Assembly: GCA_018969455.1 (NCBI GenBank)
Contig: JAGWYI010000124.1
Span: 1-9,359, forward strand
Length of the DNA: 9,359 bases
Origin: Bacteroidota bacterium
GTDB lineage: Bacteria > Bacteroidota > Bacteroidia > Chitinophagales > Saprospiraceae
Reading direction: 5' to 3'
In this document: piece by piece, positions 8,176-9,359 of the stretch
Position numbering within the stretch: position 1 is the stretch's first letter
How the letters are laid out: each line of letters opens with the position of its first letter
Notes under the pieces: generated by a model
What the model was told of the DNA's origin: nothing
Databases searched by the model: none
Seen by the model: the letters and a program-made list of their open reading frames with translations, nothing else
Position numbers and translations under genes: made by a program

Positions 8176-8192
8176 ATAAAATCCTATTTTTG
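8162..8192 (+). promoter_or_regulatory. Candidate Bacteroidota-type promoter for tyrS, overlapping the terminator
   Basis: TATTTTTG at 8185-8192 matches the Bacteroidota -7 consensus TAnnTTTG at every fixed position. TTCG at 8162-8165, 19 bases upstream, is a one-mismatch -33 element lying inside the 3' arm of the preceding terminator stem. Transcription would begin near 8199 and leave a leader of about 57 bases if translation starts at 8256. Its position directly behind a terminator and ahead of tyrS supports it. Confidence 0.5.
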
Positions 8193-8255
8193 CATAAATA
8201 AACCATCCATTCAAAAAACCGGCTAATTTTACCCCGAATTTCGTGCATTCGTTTA

Positions 8256-9359
8256 TTGAAAAATACCCATCCTTTGAATAAGCACCCGTTTCTTTCCGAA
8301 CTCGCCTGGCGCGGCATGGTACACGATGCGACCCCCGGCCTTGATGAACACCTCCAATCAGGTATGGTAAAAGCATACATCGGCTTCGACCCCACCGCAC
8401 CTTCCCTCACCATTGGCAATTATGTGCAAATTATGCTGCTTAGCTTTTTGCAACGCAGTGGACATCAACCCGTTATGCTCATGGGCGGCGCAACCGGCCG
8501 CATCGGCGACCCCAGCGGCAAGGATGCCGAACGCGAACTCAAAACCTACGACGAACTCGACCGAAACCTGCAACACCAGGTGGAACAAGCCCGCAAACTG
8601 CTCAATTTTGAAGCCGATACGCTCAACCATGCCTTGCTGGTAAACAATTTTGATTTTTACAAGGAAATGAATGTACTCGATTTCCTGCGCGATGTAGGCA
8701 AGTACCTGACAGTCAATTACATGCTGTCGAAAGAAAGCGTGCAACGTCGCCTGGAAACGGGCATTTCGTTTACCGAATTCAGCTACCAATTGCTGCAAGG
8801 CTACGATTTTGTTTTGCTGCACCGCAAATACGGCATCACCCTGCAAATGGGCGGATCCGATCAATATGGCAACATTACCGCCGGCATCGAACTGGCGCGC
8901 AAAATCGACGATCAAAAGTTATACGCCGTTACCACACCGCTCCTGACCAAAGCCGACGGTACCAAATTTGGCAAAAGTACCTCGGGCAACATCTGGCTCG
9001 ACCCCGAAATGACTTCACCCTACCGGTTTTATCAATTCTGGATCAATGCCGATGACCGGGATTTGCCCAAGTTTCTGCGCTACTTCTCCTTTAAAACCCG
9101 CGAAGAAGTGGAAACCCTGGAAGCCGGCGGCGACATGCAACACATCAAACGGGTGTTCGCCGAAGAAATCACCCAACGCATCCATGGCGCCGATGAGTAC
9201 CGAAATGTGCTGGCGGTTTCCAACCTGTTGTTCGACCCCAAAGCCGGACCGGATTCCCTCAAAAGCCTCGACTTGCGCGCACTCGCACAGGTAGCCGAGG
9301 AAATCCCGTCGCCCGCCGTTCCGTTGGCCTTGATTCAAAACCAGGTGGATCTGCTGGAT
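8256..9359 (+). CDS. tyrS: Tyrosyl-tRNA synthetase, N-terminal 368 residues (cut by window edge)
   Basis: Cytoplasmic class I aminoacyl-tRNA synthetase that charges tRNA-Tyr with tyrosine using ATP. Family signatures in order: ELAWRGMVHD, YIGFDPTAPSL, a HIGH-equivalent reading TIGN (residues 52-55), GGATGRIGDPSGK, NNFDFYKEMNVLDFLRDVGK, FTEFSYQLLQGYD (tyrosine pocket, Tyr177, Gln181, Asp184), GGSDQYGNITAG (normally DQWGN, here Tyr204) and KFGKS (237-241, the KMSKS loop). The frame runs to the last base; bacterial TyrRS is about 420-430 residues, so the tRNA-binding S4 domain lies outside. Start choice: no in-frame ATG lies between the stop at 8199-8201 and ATG 8316, and starting there would lose the conserved helix before RGM. 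TTG 8256 (or TTG 8274) is therefore the likely initiator. It probably has its own promoter. The enzyme call is firm; the exact start is not. Confidence 0.95.
   Translation, partial: MKNTHPLNKHPFLSELAWRGMVHDATPGLDEHLQSGMVKAYIGFDPTAPSLTIGNYVQIMLLSFLQRSGHQPVMLMGGATGRIGDPSGKDAERELKTYDELDRNLQHQVEQARKLLNFEADTLNHALLVNNFDFYKEMNVLDFLRDVGKYLTVNYMLSKESVQRRLETGISFTEFSYQLLQGYDFVLLHRKYGITLQMGGSDQYGNITAGIELARKIDDQKLYAVTTPLLTKADGTKFGKSTSGNIWLDPEMTSPYRFYQFWINADDRDLPKFLRYFSFKTREEVETLEAGGDMQHIKRVFAEEITQRIHGADEYRNVLAVSNLLFDPKAGPDSLKSLDLRALAQVAEEIPSPAVPLALIQNQVDLLD

Noticed and set aside
8058..8201. 47-codon open frame starting just after the protease gene with GGAG upstream
   Set aside because: The GGAG is only one base from the ATG, and the frame runs through the palindrome, the terminator stem and the tyrS promoter, so it is not a credible gene.
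8358..8915. Minus-strand open frame of 185 codons opposite tyrS
   Set aside because: Antisense to a firmly identified synthetase; no independent support.

Overview
The window reads as a Bacteroidota chromosome segment. A SusC/RagA-type TonB-dependent transporter and a type IX secretion (T9SS) C-terminal sorting domain are both close to diagnostic of that phylum. Promoter-like sites match the Bacteroidota -7 consensus TAnnTTTG rather than a sigma-70 -10 box. The tyrosyl-tRNA synthetase wording suggests the Saprospiria/Chitinophagia side of the phylum rather than Bacteroidia or Flavobacteriia; this is recalled impression, not a computed placement.

Layout: (1) 1-2303, minus strand: the N-terminal 767 residues of a SusC-like outer-membrane transporter that runs off the left edge; a SusD partner would be expected beyond position 1. 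(2) 2304-2766: a 463-base divergent intergenic region with a short GC-rich hairpin, repeated GCCTTTTTAG words and overlapping candidate promoters. (3) 2767-8040, plus strand: one 1757-residue secreted protein with a signal peptide, an M12B-like propeptide, a reprolysin-like metzincin domain, sixteen PKD domains in eight alternating A-B pairs, and a T9SS type A sorting domain. (4) 8041-8255: an untranslated gap with an imperfect palindrome, a very strong intrinsic terminator, and a candidate promoter for the next gene that starts inside the terminator stem. (5) 8256-9359, plus strand: tyrS (tyrosyl-tRNA synthetase), cut by the right edge before its C-terminal S4 domain.

The large gene looks like a single-gene unit. 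The SusC gene is transcribed away from it and tyrS lies behind a terminator with its own promoter. The metalloprotease is predicted to cross the inner membrane by Sec and the outer membrane by T9SS, and to act outside the cell or on its surface. A functional link with the SusC transporter (extracellular degradation plus uptake) is possible from proximity only and is not shown by the sequence.

The most interesting signals are the strict A-B alternation of the PKD array, with exactly one cysteine per domain placed so that each pair could be clamped by a disulfide; the Gly-to-Ser change in the metzincin zinc motif; and unusual signature residues in TyrRS (TIGN for HIGH, DQYGN for DQWGN) together with an apparent TTG start. 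No RNA genes, insertion sequences or CRISPR arrays were seen.
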